The notes below the pieces were generated by a model. That model was not told the origin of the DNA. It was given only the letters and a program-made list of their open reading frames with translations, and ran no database searches. Positions 34,690 through 48,014 of a DNA stretch of 64,000 bases are shown here, piece after piece. Source of the DNA: Xiphydria camelus (lineage: Eukaryota > Arthropoda > Insecta > Hymenoptera > Xiphydriidae); contig OY783192.1 of the NCBI GenBank assembly GCA_963678675.1, positions 7,202,001-7,266,000 of the forward strand, given 5' to 3'. Each line of letters begins with the position of its first letter. Position 1 is the first letter of the stretch. A program made the position numbers and the translations under genes.

Positions 34690-35330
34690 TCTCTCTTGTA
34701 GATATGTTATAAGCTCCTGGTGAAATAGAGGTTTTCATGACAAGCCTAGATATCGGCAGTTAGTGAAAAATCCATATAGTACACAATCTGTTGAGGCTCT
34801 TCAACGTTTACCTTCCAGGTTCTTACCAGGGCGCGCCACGGACCTATGCTGTAATCTAATTTAATGCTACCAACCCAAGGAGCAAAAGATATCTGTCAGA
34901 CATCTATATCATGTTTATATGTCTGGAAAATGACATCTATATTTGGTATACACAAATGAGGTTGAAATCTAGGTATAGACAGCGCGTAGATGTCTGACAG
35001 ATATCTTTTGCTACTTAGGAAGGGCTATTAAATAAACAATGCGTTTTACGGAAAACTTACATGCATAGTTGGAAGTTTTGTATTGTATTGGAATCGTTCC
35101 ATCCATTTTTTGATGTTAAGGTCAACTGATTATTCATGTCAATCCAACATTTTTTTATGTTCAATTTAACACAAAGAATATTAAAATTAAAATAAAAAAT
35201 GTTAAATTAACAGGAGAAGGTGTAGGCAAATTGTGTATCACGTGGATTTTACACTAACTGACAGCGTTCCACGATATGCCTAGGCTTTTTATGAAATGCT
35301 GTATTACATCATGAGCCAACGATATATGCA
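34690..35330. mobile_element. Foldback element with a nested small element
   Basis: CATGACAAGCCTAGATATCG and CAGTTAGTG.AAAATCCA with TACACAAT on the left (about 34736-34792) recur inverted on the right (about 35232-35310). The inner portion contains the separate inverted-repeat element at 34872-35025. The outermost boundaries and target duplication are unclear. Confidence 0.55.
34872..35025. mobile_element. Nested MITE with AGCAAAAGATATCTGTCAGA arms
   Basis: AGCAAAAGATATCTGTCAGA at 34881 is mirrored exactly near 34991-35012, with partial similarity (CCAAGG and CCTAAGT) outside. The interior is short and non-coding. Confidence 0.7.
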
Positions 35331-38300
35331 ATAATATCAGTGAATTTAGCCGAATAAATTTAATCTCCTGCAATTACGTTCAGATTGGCTCTTTCCAATT
35401 GCATAATCCCGTTACAAATTTCACCGTAAACTGCATCGGTCGCACCCATTCTCCTCCATTGCGCTATTTTTCGTCAAATCACCAATCCCTTCGAGCATGT
35501 AGTAAATTATAAGGCATCGTACAGCATGTCTGTGGGTGGACGGACGTTTTCGGAATGTTGTACGCGAACGCGTATAACGCGAGCGCGTTGAATTAGAGTC
35601 CGCTCGTGGATACGTTAAAGCGACGCGCGCGTGCACGAGTTTATCTTCCTCGATAATAAAATGCGCAAATGTCCAGTGTGAAAACGTATGACCCGTGCAA
35701 ACTTTCGAGTAACTGTCGCAAATTTAAATTAGCACTCGCGTCCTAGTTTATACTGCTCTCCTTCCCCCTCTTCTCTTCCACCTCCGGCACCAAGAGGAAC
35801 GGATTTTAATTAATGCCCGTTTTTGTTCCTCGCGGAGAGATGAATAAATTCATGGTAGATGGGGCTTTTTATCGACTACCAGCAGCGCTACGCGCATCCT
35901 CATTTAGACGACAGAAATCCTTCGTAAAAATCAAAACGAGGAAGACGCACGCGTGCGCGCAGGCGAGAAACTTTCGCGCGAAACAACAGAAATATTTTGG
36001 AGAAACCAACCACGACCTACCAGATCCCACGTCATGTGAAAAATTACAATTCTATTACTTCTATGTTCGTCCTGCAAATATGTCGGTAGAAACTCTCAAA
36101 CATCAGAATACTGTAGCATGATACTTTGCGTCTACTTGTCTGTAAGGTAGAATTTTTCTCTTCAGCAACGTCTACAGTAGTAAAATACTACAGTAGTAAA
36201 TAGTACAGCAGTAGAAAGTAGGCAAATTGTAGCAGAGAAAGAATACCATCCAATATATAAATTCTACTATCCATTTTTCAAAGTTAAAATGTTTAAAAAG
36301 GATCAAAGAGTTTCTCATTCGTAGGTCTTTTCAATAAGTGCAACATATGGTCCATTTTGCTTCTTATATTTTCATCCAATAAGTTTCTTAGAAATAATGC
36401 ATTTATTTTCAAAATATCTTTTACTAGAAACCAGTGGACGAGTGGCTTATTCTATTTATTTAAGTAAGATGAAGAAAGGAGAGCCGCGGAGGATCTTCGA
36501 GCTAATCGTCGGCAGAAATATTTTAAAGATATCAAAATTAAAGAATAAGATAACAGTATACTGAGAGAAAGGCATAGTTGAGTCAGTTGCCTTTCTAGTG
36601 AAATAAGTACTCAAATATAAATTATATACCGAGTAAAAATTTCATTAAAGATCCATGACTATGTCCTGATCAAGTAATTTGGGACTCGATTGGCCGGGTT
36701 ATGTATCAAGGACATGGTAAGGGCCTTACTGGGTGTGCAACGCAATTTTAGCCATGGTCCCGATCAGCTTGTCCTTATAAGGTATATCCGAACAAATTTC
36801 GACTCGGGTGGAAGATCGATTTCTCTCTTCTTCATCCCAGTTCCACAAATCGAATTGGTCTCTTCTTCGATGCATCGACCGACAATCAGCGCATTTTGAT
36901 ACACGCGCCAGACCGACTGCAGCGGCTTCAGTCGTCCGCGCATTGGGAACAAGGTAGGAGACAATCACTGTTGCGCGATGAGGAGCGCGCAAGTAGCCGT
37001 ACACGAAACAGCAGCGTGCGCGCGGTTCTTCGGCGGCGTTCCGCGCGCGCGCGCGTACGACGTATATATATTTATCTGCGAACAATGCATATTAATGCGC
37101 CGCTCGTCGGCGGAGCCGAATAAAAATAGAAGCGCACGCCGGTCGAGGAGAACGAGTACCTTGTACGCAGGACACTTTTATCTCCCGTCTAGTCCCGGCG
37201 CAGCGTGTGCTCTCGCCGTTTTTACGTTCTCGTGCGCCAGTTAAAATTGTACGACGGACAGCATACATAGAAGAGAGAGAGAGAGAGAGAGTACACAATT
37301 TATCTTTCGCGCGACCCGACGCCGCAGCGTAACGTTCCGCCGTATTGCTTCGTAATTAGAATTTTTTGCGGCGTTCCCGGATTTCTCCTCTCGCGTACGA
37401 CGGGTCGCGGTCGACGCGGAGTAAATACGAGAATCCGACGAGAGAGCGCGCGCGGGTTCTGTGCAGCTACGAAATCGTGGCGGGCGAGAGGTCGCGCGTA
37501 GACGACCGGAGATGCGGAGGTCATCGTCGAGTATATAGCGGAGTACCGACATCCGGATGATCCTGGCGCGAATCACTTCCAGGAATCGAGGCGATGTGCA
37601 GGAACTTTACGCCAGACGCGCGCGCGCCCGCGCGCGCTGCGGCTCGACCACGTGACATCCGGTGTCGGCGTAGAGCCGGCCTCGCCCAGCTTCATTATCA
37701 TGTATGTAGCGTTCTATAAGAACCTCTTCGTACACGCCCACTACATGCTCGCTCGACACGAGACACCATTCGTCGCTGAATAATCATTTCGACATTTGAC
37801 AAAGATCGCGGGCTCGTGCGCGTCGCTTCTCCAAAATAATGGGATAATCGAAAAGAACGGTCGGGGAAAAACGTTTTGACGAACCTGTCATTACTGCCCA
37901 CGTATATATCATACACCGACGAATGGGTATACAAGGCAGACGCGATACACCATTGTTGGTATATGACCTGTCATGAGGAACACTTTATCACCCTCCTCGT
38001 GGTCGTCGCGCTTGCCGCAACACGCCAGGTATCGAAGTAAACGGAATTACGGAGGAAGTCGTAATTCGTCGTGGGAGAGATGGATGAGGGGAAGAATTAC
38101 GCTATTTCGATCCACCTGAAAACGCCGCGCCCTACGCGGAAGAAAGGGGCGGCCAATGTTATAGCGCGACGGAGTATCGGTGCTGGCTCGCGTTACCGCG
38201 CGCGAACGGGGCGACGAGCTATCGATAAAAGATTAAAAACCGGCCGAATGATAAATCTCGCGACGGCAGGCAAAAATAAAATGCGATTAATCAAGTCATC

Positions 38301-38439
38301 ATTAGCCTGAGTGAAATCGGCGATATAGCCCGCGGTGCACGCGAGCGTGAGACACCTATAAGCGACGGTAGGTCGGGCATTTAATTACGGACGAACTTAT
38401 ATACAATAGGTACATACTTACGCGTACAACATCGTCGAA
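35331..38439. other. Anonymous stretch, strongly CpG-rich at 36.9-37.7 kb
   Basis: The open frames at 35421-38310 are short, overlapping and rich in Arg, Ala and Ser, with no domain. CpG runs such as GCGCGCGCGCGCG at about 37040, next to TATATATATTT at 37060, could mark a host promoter, but no exon follows that I can recognise. At about 36170-36230 the motif CAGTAGTAAA recurs several times. A (GA)n tract is at 37272-37291. Confidence 0.4.
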
Positions 38440-39503
38440 TCCCGGGATAAAATAATTCAGGCTTTTTCAAAGTCTCTGAGAGTCTTTGCCAGTCTATGGA
38501 GAGTCTTTTATAGTCTTTCATCGTCTCTGTAATGTGTTTGTTCTCCGAGAGTCTCGCTAAATCTCTGAAGAAATATCAAGGTAGTTCTATCACACAGGAC
38601 CGTATTTAGTGAGTGTACAAGAAAGAGCCCGACTAAATTAGTTTAAAAAATATATTTTTATATTCATAACTGATAATATACGGATCAATCTAAAAAAAAT
38701 TAACATTTATATCATTATTCTTCCACTTTTTAGTTCAGAAGATGCATGGCAGTTATACTTTATTAGCGAAATTCTCAAGACTTACAACTTTAACCCTTTC
38801 GCTACTAAGAGCGACTATAGTCGCTCTCCATGGCCCTTGACAGGTTGCATTGCTCGATTAAACGTCGATAACTTCAGCACCTCGAGATCTATGCAGTTCG
38901 ATTACCGATCAATAGATGGCCGTACTGACGGCAGAGCCACTATTAATCCGCGTATGCGGCACGTTTGAATTAAGCTCCACCCAGTCTCGGAGATTGGGCG
39001 TGAACACCCGGTATAGGTCATGGAAATATGAAAATAAGGCCCCTTTTTCCTACACCTGAATATGCGTCAATACTTAAGAACTCCTTTTCAATTCAATTTT
39101 TCTCTCGAAAATCGTCAGAAACCTCTTCAAATTTTGTTAACAAATCAATACTAGTTTGGTAATCATTATATCGAAAAATAAAATCTTTCTGCAATCTATC
39201 GTCTGGTGATAGAACTACCTTAAATCAAACAATTTGAACGAGCAACCGAGAGACTGAAGTATTTTACGGTGTCTCACGGTTTTTCGCAGTTTCTCACAAC
39301 GAGACTTGATATGCAATATTTCCTATCAAAGATTGGAGGAAAGTTCAAAGATTTCGGCCTCTCTATGGAAGACTGTAAGCTTCTACAGACGGAGTTTCTC
39401 GAGAGTCTCATTCAGTATCACCAGAGAGATCCGCGAGAGACTGACAATGAGACTCGAGTCTCTGTTGAGGGACTTTGAAAGACTGAATTATTTCACTCCG
39501 GGA
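38440..39503. mobile_element. TIR element with AGTCT-rich subterminal arrays
   Basis: TCCCGGGATAAAATAATTCA on the left matches inverted sequence near 39483-39503. Next to each end are many copies of AGTCT(T/C)T or their complements (about 38465-38560 and 39240-39478), an arrangement typical of subterminal transposase sites. A second element fills 38578-39221. No coding sequence is recognised. Confidence 0.55.
38578..39221. mobile_element. Nested element with AAGGTAGTTCTATCAC ends
   Basis: AAGGTAGTTCTATCAC at 38578 is mirrored by GTGATAGAACTACCTT ending at 39221. Inside, at 38790, TTAACCCTTTCGCTACTAAG resembles a piggyBac-type end and is followed by the perfect palindrome GAGCGACTATAGTCGCTC (38809-38826). 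No matching right end is found. Confidence 0.55.
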
Positions 39504-40300
39504 TATGAGATATATTATGTATAATATTTCACAGGAAAAGTTATTTAGAATTTCAATTGCGGAGTGAAAATGGCGTTTTCCCTCGATATCGCTCGAAGTA
39601 AACGAAGAGAAATGCGCGTTTATACGATAATACTTCCTTCCGTGAGGGGCTGCGCCGCCACACCTATCGTAGTCGTGCCGAGGCGAACTTCTGCGCGACT
39701 TCCTGTGGGCGCCCCCGAAGTAAGGCGTGTGAGCCACCTCTATATAAAACCACTGTCACTCATCGTTAGCATCACGAGATACGATATTGCGCCCATTGTT
39801 GTCTCGTTAAATTAATTGTTTATTATATTAGCCCATCCCCGGTTCTATAATCCGACCACCCCGGGAAGGTCCGCTCGCTTCCTTGCGAGATGACGCTTAA
39901 TGGAATGAGACGTTATTCGGCTGACAACGGATTATTCGCGTTGAAGCACCAATTGCCGAGCTCGCAGTCGTGGCTCTAAGTGGGGTTCGCCGAAGTCTGA
40001 GCCAGAGACGAACTAGGACTTAATCTGTGGTTCCAGGGAGGTGGCATCCTTGGAGGGAAAGCGTGTGAAGATCGACCGCTTTGGACCGTAACTCGTGACA
40101 ACGAGAGGAGGTCGGTATCTCGAACTTCGTATCTTCCTCAGTGTTGATATTCGCGCCACCCTTGTGATTTGCCGTGAATTATGGAGTAAGGGTGACTGTA
40201 GATAAAACCGCGTTTTAATAATCTGTTTTTACGAATTTATTAACGCCTCTCATACATCACATGTCCGATAAAATTGCCGTTATTCAGCTCTGATTGTGAG
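39504..40300. other. Possible LTR-like or promoter region
   Basis: CTCTATATAAAACCACTGTC at about 39737 followed by CATCGTTAGCATCACGAGAT looks like a TATA box with a start region, as in insect LTRs. The surrounding ~400 bases are moderately GC-rich and lack long open frames. I cannot locate TG...CA boundaries or a target duplication, so a solo LTR is only one reading. Confidence 0.22.
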
Positions 40301-42459
40301 TCATCATATTAAATATAACTGATTTTTCAAAACATTATCAGGGCACTTGTCGGTGCGATGGGTTATCGAGGTAAATTGACCCCGTGACGGGTCCCCGCTA
40401 GACCCCGTATACAGGCGACAGCCACTGACTACGTCTCTCGAGAACTCGCTTGAAATCCCAAGGAAGAAATATACGCGAGCGTACGTTCTTACGAGAAATA
40501 AAAGGGATTTACGAGCTCGATATGGCAATCCTTATCGGCCCATGATGGCTAGAATCACGACTCCGTTTCCACGGGAGTGATTAAATTAAAAGAGTGAGAT
40601 ATTACGCGATAGTGGGAAGACACTAAAACGTCGTCCATTATCCCCTGCTTTGATTTAGAACGCACTAAACAGTTTTAGAGACTTGGTTTTGAGAATAATT
40701 TACAGGGTGCCCCGTGGCGATAGAAGCATAGGGATATACCGGCGTCGCGCGTCTTGCGATTAAATTATTATGTCGCGTCTATTATCTTTTGATAAAGAAG
40801 TCTCGCCTTAAGAGATTTATCTTCGAACGCGTTGCATCAACGTACGTTGCACGCATGTAGATATACACATAGAGAGAGGCTCGATAATAATTTAGTTTTT
40901 ATCGGTTGGAGAAGTTCTTCCGAGGGGGGGTTAAAACGACGAATGTGGAAATGTTCTAGGTTTATACGAATAAACTCATCGACATACCGGCGATAATCGA
41001 TCCAAACCATAACGGGAGTACATTTGATACGATGATAACACAGGCCTGCGTTTCAATACCTTATAAAATGTGAATTGAATTTTTCAACTGATGTTGAGCA
41101 TTTAAGTGATGCTGATTTCAAATCCGGGTTTAGTTTTTTTTTCTATCACATAAGGTTTTTGAACAAAATAGTACCAATTGACACTAAATTACATCGCGTT
41201 CAAGGCATTGTTATAAAGCGAGTGTATCAAACCGGGGAATCCCCGACATGTCCGGCTACTTCTGGTAAATCCCCTAGAGATGTGAAATTTAAAACGAAGT
41301 TTTAAGGCGTATCTCACAGTTTCCGAACAAAAAGAAGGAATTTAATTTAATTTGCTTGGAATGTTTAAAGATAATACCTAAATATTGGTTTGCAAAAAGA
41401 CGTTACGTGATAGAAGCAAAACTGAGTTAGTTCAGTTCATTATAAGTCCTAATTAGGTGAACAAAATTAAAATAGCTTGATCATAATTTTTTCGCAGGCC
41501 TGTATAACTACCTTTTGGTGTTTATATAATGACATCGAGTGGCAGGAGGACAATGAATTAGTAATGAGCAAACAGCTCAGGGCGCGTAAACATAATCCTT
41601 CGTGTGACTTTGTAGTCTTTTGGAATGCACGTAAGAACAAATAAATCCCACACACATGTACGGGTAGGTATAGTAAGTATAGATATTATAGATATGGGCC
41701 GTAACGAACGACCAGACGTGTGTACACGGTGACATTCGCGTGATTAACAAACAGCGATTCAATCACGTCATACCTATAATCGATCAAATGCATCCGATGC
41801 GGCAGTATAGGCGTAGGTACCTGAGGATCTCCATGAACTGCAAAGCATGTAGCAGAAGCTATACACGGTGGAATGATAATATTCTGCCTCGTAAAAGCAT
41901 TATTCAATCAAAGCAATGGTTATCTCTTTCTTCCTGTAAATTTGTCATTAATATTTAAGAGAACCTTATCGCAGGTCAATATGTGATCTTCAAAAAAGTA
42001 TTATGTCGACTTCATCGCAATTGCCTCGTTCCTACGCATATAAAATTTTCTCCGATGTCGATTAAAATCATTTTTATAGATCTAGATGTGGTCCTCAAAA
42101 AATATCATTACGAGAAGAGAAAATTATGCGCGAGACGTGCAACATGCAATCTCATTATCGCGCGTTGGAGGGTTACGGTCTTATTAATAAGGTATTGGAA
42201 TTCTTGGAGTTCGTATCTGTCGTAATGTTATACAAGTCCGGTGAAATGACGGCGATTGACGACCACTACGGGAGGGGCACTTCGCGCTAATGACTCTCCA
42301 GCTACGACGACACGGAGTCACACGACACTCCCCCTTGAAGTAATTAATATCTCGATCGCATCGCCGTTGCGTTACGGTGAATGGTAATCGATGCCACAAG
42401 GGCGATAGAACGTACATGAGGAGGTACAGTAGACCTTATACTTAGAGGATACTCCGAGT
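40301..42459. other. Anonymous stretch
   Basis: No gene is recognised. A lone ACAGGGTGCCCCGTGGCG at about 40703 resembles a CAGGGTG-type end without a partner. Confidence 0.4.
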
Positions 42460-42650
42460 CGAAATTTTGCCCCTATTTTGATGGCCAGGGCCTCTCCATT
42501 AAGTAGAAGCTAAGGCATCTAAAGTAGGTTCTCACTCTACGTTATTTTGTTTCTACTTTTGAAGCTAAAATTTGGAGAAATTTCCGCATTTTCCACTTTT
42601 AGCTTCAAAGTAGGGGCAAAATTTGAACCTCGTTTGAATGCCATAACCCC
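42460..42650. repeat. Inverted repeat, probable MITE
   Basis: GAAATTTTGCCCCTATTTTGA on the left corresponds to the inverted TTTGAAGCTAAAAGTGG... AGTAGGGGCAAAATTTGAAC region on the right, and a central hairpin has TTTGAAGCTAAAA arms. Boundaries are vague. The following ~150 bases are low-complexity ATTAATTA sequence. Confidence 0.4.
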
Positions 42651-42886
42651 TACTAGCCAATCCCTGCATATTATTGTCATTATTATTATTTTGGGAATGA
42701 AAATTAGATTAATTGATATATTGATTTTTATCAATTAATCAATAATAATAATATTTAATTAATTAATAACAATATTAATCAATTAATAGCAACTGTCAAA
42801 TTGAACTGTCAAAGTATTTATGTGGCCACTGGAGATACTCATAGTTACAATAGTAAGAAATTCTTAATAGCCTGAAATCCGTCAGA

Positions 42887-43353
42887 TCTAGTGAACGGGC
42901 AGGGCCCCTATTCTCGAGCTCATGCGAGAAACTTTCGTATACGAATCTTTGAATCTCACCAATCTCGTTTCGGCTATTCCATTCGGTCCACTATTTCATT
43001 GGTTACAACTAAAGATTCGTATACGACAATTGAGGGGGTCAGTGGAAAAGTGGTACAAGTCGCAATTTGGATTATTTGAGTTAACTGCAAAAATGCATGG
43101 TTAAAGTAAATATCTGTTTCGAAAAAAATGGTATAAGTGTATAATGGTATGGTTGCCACTTATACCACTTTTTTTTCTAAACAGATATTTACTTTAACTA
43201 CCACATTTTTGCAGTTAACTCAAATAATCCAAATTGTGACTTGTACCACTTTTCCACTGACTCCCTCAATTCTCGCACGACATTCGAGAATAGGAGCCCA
43301 GGCCTTGGAATTTTGTAATAAGCTTTTACAGCAAACGCGCGTTGCTCACTAGA
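42887..43353. mobile_element. Foldback element with asymmetric insertion
   Basis: TCTAGTGA at 42887 pairs with TCACTAGA at 43353. The long arms share CTATTCTCGA, GAGGG.GTCAGTGGAAAAGTG and AATTTGGATTATTTGAGTTA, meeting near 43140. The left arm carries an extra ~97 bases (42931-43027) absent from the right arm. Confidence 0.75.
42931..43027. mobile_element. 97-bp insertion in one foldback arm
   Basis: Its ends form the inverted pair TCGTATACGAATCTTT and AAAGATTCGTATACGA. The corresponding place in the opposite arm reads GCGAG followed directly by AATTGAGG, which serves as an empty-site reference within the same molecule. Confidence 0.75.
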
Positions 43354-46300
43354 CCCACGTTCCATGGCTACTAACATTTTCACCTGTCTAGGCGACAAAG
43401 GCCTAACAATAAATACTAAACTTTTACTGGAGGAGCAATTCACCCGCAACCTTCGATAAATCTATTAAATTTCCATACTCGTGTGATTGATGATATGCAG
43501 ACATAAGTACGAAACTTTGTGATAAGTAAATAAATCCGGACATGTGTGGGTACCCCCCGGAAACCAAGAGTAGTAATACTCATAACTCATAGTCGTAAAT
43601 ATAATGATAATGGCCATGGGAGCCTAAAAGTTTTGATTACGAGTGCGGAAATTTAGTTAACAATCTAACGTATAATCGATCGGTATTCCGCTGGTAATTT
43701 TTACGAGTACTACCATTGATAATCTTCATCAAGCTCTGTAATCTCTAATTATATTCGAAACATCGGTACTTCGCCGATACTATAATACTTCATAATCCTA
43801 TAGACGGAGGGTTACGTCTCTATAAAAATAGCTCACGATTTCATCTCTAGGGATATATAGGTGCTTAGCTACTGGAGATTATTAGCGCGAGCCCATAAAC
43901 TTGCACTAATGGGACTACTGTTAAATTAAATTCCAATCCGCCATGAGCAATGACGCCGCGCGATTTACGACGCGTCGTCGTTCGCGACGAGAGACTAGCG
44001 TGTGTCGTATTAGAAGGGGATTAACGCGACGTTGCAGTAGGCGTAAAAGAGAGTCGAGCATGCCATATGTGAGAAAACGAAGCTTTTGAAAATGTGTAGC
44101 ATTTCTTGATGAAATTTATTTGCGGAAGCATGCGGAGAAAGCTCATCAACTCATCGTCACATAGAATTTCTACCGAGTGCGGGGCGTAACGATTTTTCTC
44201 CGCTAAATATTAAAAGACGATAAAGTAGCGGTGGTGGTGTGACGTAGTACGTTTTCTTTTCAAGCGCGATCTTCGTTGAGAACTATGATTTATCTCTGTC
44301 ACTCTTTAAACTCTTTATCCGAGAATTATGGTTGTTGTCGAGCACAAATTGACGATTGGTGGGAATAATGTGACAACTTTCAGAAATCTTGATTGTCCCA
44401 CCAGTGAAAATTTCAACTATTTTAACGTTCATTCCGCAATGCGCATTCGTTATCCGATAGACGGAGATGTAAAGTACGCGCAGTTAATTTTTGTATTAAA
44501 AACGTAACACTGTCACGTGTCAGTTTAATTAGATTCATTTGTGTAGTGTGATTTCAATCTGTAAACACTACGTCGCGGTTTAATCCGCAGGCTTGTCGGC
44601 GAATTATCGTGGGGTTAAGTTCTCTTTGTACATAGGTACACGGCACCTATCGTGGTTTGTGTATAGGTATCGGATTCTCACGGATATAGAGAATTTCAAT
44701 AAGTGACACCGTTGCTTTCGACAAAGAACACTGCGTTGTTCCGTTGTCTCGTCGAGTACCATAGTACGAGTACCTCCGTCATGCGTATATATACCGGTTC
44801 AACGCGTCATATCCACAATAATGCAAACAAAGGCGGGGATTCCGTAGCATAGGGGCTTCGTATACTGCGTCTTGACGATATAGCAGTGGTAACTGGGACA
44901 GAGAGGGAGGAGAGGCACGACATATAATCTGCAATGCTCTCCTTGAAATTAATTGAATGTGTATACTTCTTAAACTTAACATAATTAAATTAATCTAAAT
45001 TAATGAATTAATATAATAGCGTATTTAATACAGCACAATTTCAAGATTCTTATATATATTATTTCTAGGTAATTTTTCGTGACAAACCTTTTTTCTCCCT
45101 TCATACGAAACCAAAAACAATAAATGAGGTATCATTCTGAAGACTAAGTTTTCCTCTTGTGTGTGTGTGTGTGTGTGTGACCAATTGTTAATTAACAATT
45201 GCACATCGTAAATATTATTTGTTTAAAAATCGAAGGTAAAAATTGACTTTTGAAAAACGTAACGCATAATCTACAATCATTCCATATCTTTTGCATTTAT
45301 TATACGTTCTTCATCTTCTGTCGTCTGCGGAATTTCCGCACGGGTCTACTAGTCTGATTAAATTTGAAAAGTATAATACTTGTTTTAAATTAAATATAAT
45401 TGTGTTTGCCAAAGTAGTCCATTAAATTGCATTAAATTTGAAATAGAAATTTTTAACGACATTCCTACACGTGAATAAATTATTCGGTTACACGACCATC
45501 CGGTCCGTCGAGCTCACAACATCGCTCTTATACGCGTGCAGTCTCTTGAACGGCACGGCAAAGGTATCCTCTTCTTTAATGTAATCTCCTGAAATTACTT
45601 TCCGTAATCTGGAAAACGGTTTCATTCGCGCGACGTATAGCGATGAAGAGAGCGATGACGTCGCTGCAGTGGCGATGCTTCCGAGGCGGGTATGTTCCGG
45701 TAATGAATATTTGTATGCAAAATCTCACGCTGGTTATTGCATTTTGTGTCTTCCAACGTTTATCTTTCTTTCTCGCCAGCTTTCCAGCCCCTCTGTTTCA
45801 TCCTCATCCTTGCGTTTGTCCATTGCGAAATCTATGGAAAATTGTAATTTGCAAAGTTGCCCCTCTAGAGACCACCGCATCTGCCCTTGTGTCGTCTCAC
45901 ACCCACACAACCGCACCTACTCTTCTGCCGTCTCTTTATAAATGCAGCTCGAAGCAAACTGTGCCAGAGACGCTTGCACCCGCGCGAGAGCACAATACCG
46001 TGCGCGTGTAGATATAAGAAAAATCTCCGTAACTGAATGACGTACTCTCTGCGGGCGGGACCGGATGCGCCCGGGCGAGTGGAGAGCTTATCGCCACGCT
46101 CTTCCATTCTCAACGAAAGAAGACGGAGAAAGGATTTGAGAGAGCAAAAAGGGAGAAGGTCGCGGGAGAAGTGCTTGGTCCGACGGTAAAGTTTCTAGTG
46201 GAAAATTGATTCGACCCGATCGTACCTTTGTCTCGTCGGTGAATCTTTCGCGGAGTTGAGGAAAGAAGTACAATTCAAATTCGACGTTATACGAGTATTA

Positions 46301-46404
46301 TACTTAAGTCCATCCGAGGCTGAATATTTCTATTGTTAGGCGAATTTTCGATCACCAAAAGCTCTTCAGAAAAATAGAAGGATATAGGTAAAGCCTCGTT
46401 TCCA
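43354..46404. other. Anonymous stretch
   Basis: No gene is recognised. Simple sequence includes a (GT)n tract at 45158-45179 and ATTAATTA-type DNA near 44980. TATAAATGCAGC at about 45938 lies in a GC-rich part and could be a TATA box, but nothing supports an exon. Confidence 0.4.
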
Positions 46405-46407
46405 TAA

Positions 46408-46789
46408 GTGCTGTTTCACATGGGACCGATGATCAGCGCTGACGATCGGGAGGGTCCATTGTTTCAAACGTAGTTTTCACATGAATGTGTATCATCGGTC
46501 GACCGATATACACCCGGTTCCACGAAATCTGTCGCTGGGGAATTTTTTAAAATGTTATTTTTAAACGTACTAACCAATGAACAGTTAATTTTCATGCCCT
46601 CATTAGCTACGGTGGCGTCTACTCTCATTAATAAAAGTATGAGGATTGATTAATCATTGGTTAGTACGTTTAAAAATAACATTAAAAAGTCACCAGCGAC
46701 AGATTCGTGTCGCGTGGTATACCGACCACGGTTAGCCCGTGGCTTGTCCGATCGTCAACACCGATCATCGGTTCCATGTGAAACAGCAC
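46408..46789. mobile_element. PIF/Harbinger-like MITE
   Basis: The ends GTGCTGTTTCACATGGGACC and the mirrored GGTTCCATGTGAAACAGCAC are flanked by TAA (46405-46407 and 46790-46792), the TWA target type of Harbinger elements. Further inverted blocks lie inside (CGAAATCTGTCGCTGG with its complement, and TTTTTAAACGTACTAACCAA with its complement), so most of the 382 bases can fold back. Confidence 0.8.
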
Positions 46790-46792
46790 TAA

Positions 46793-48014
46793 GGATCTGA
46801 CTGTCGGTCGAAATGTTGGTAACTTGTCGAAGATATGTCAAGTCCTTGGGGAAATGAATGTATGAACATGTCGAGTGGAGTTGGCAAAAAGTTGATGTCG
46901 GTATGAAAATTTAATCCTATACTGAGAAAAATGACAGTTAATTTAAACAAAATCCTGGAGACCATAATGAAACTGTTTGGTGAAATATGGGTCCTCCCAT
47001 TTGTTTGGTTAAGTTGACGATTTCCTGGTTGGAATAACTAGACATGTAGTTAGAATTTTTAAACGTATAGTTAGAATAACTAAATATGTTGTTCAACACT
47101 AATATTTTGGTTAGAATAACTAAGCTCGTTTAACCGTTTTGTCATTTTAATCAAATTATTTTTTTCATGCAGCATCGGTGTTCATTTATCGTTACGTAAC
47201 AACCGATAAGTCGTAAGGTAAAAGCACCAGCGGCCGGACACGTTCCAATACTCGGACATATTTACGTACAACATAAATTATTAAAGTGATAAAAGACTCA
47301 ATAACTCGAAAAAAAAAAATCTTCAATAAATTATTAGGAACGCCCGTGACCCATCTAGTAAGAACACTGAATCAAATTTTGTATGGTTATCCGGATATTG
47401 GCCCTATCCATCCGGCCACTGGTATGTTTACCTTAATATGTGTATCTTCAACATTAAAAACCTGCAGGCACCTTTCGAGTATTTCTTAGAAACAGCTAAA
47501 ATACTTCTTACATGGCACCGTCTTCTTTGTTTTTATAGATTTTCTATAACGCGGTTTTCAGCTATGACTATAAAGGCCCCATTGCTGTATAATTAACACA
47601 TTAGAGTCATCCACCTTGTAAGTGTAGTCACTGATCGACGTCAATAAGAGAGTAAAATCATACCCTGTGGCGGAAAAAATTCTATACTTAAGTAACTAAT
47701 TATGCCATTCTACTGCAGTTTAAAAATTTCTACTACAGAATATGAACTGTTACAATTTTATTGTAAAAAATATCCTTTCTACAATATTATACATGGAAGA
47801 TTTAACAAGTTCTAATTGGTCGTAAAAACTTTACTTTTAACAATGAATTACAACTTTGAAAAAGGGAAACGTAGTGTTTTGTAATTTTCTGTGAAAAATT
47901 ACAACTCTCTATAAGAAATGATCAATTTTTGTGAATCGGAAACAGTTGTTATTAGTAAATTTTATAGAAACTACTACACAAGAGAGAGTACAACTATTTA
48001 CATCTACTTACCTT
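46793..48014. other. AT-rich stretch with weak element traces
   Basis: At about 46919-47175 the ends CTGAGAAAAATGAC and ATTATTTTTTTCATG are weakly inverted, and a motif near GTTAGAATAACTAA recurs three times inside. At about 47226-47433, CCAGCGGCCGGA and TCCGGCCACTGG form a second short inverted pair. Neither has a clear target duplication. No gene. Confidence 0.35.

Noticed and set aside
38420..38445. TCGAATCCCGG resembling a tRNA T-arm
   Set aside because: No complementary stem or cloverleaf around it; it overlaps the tip of a transposon.
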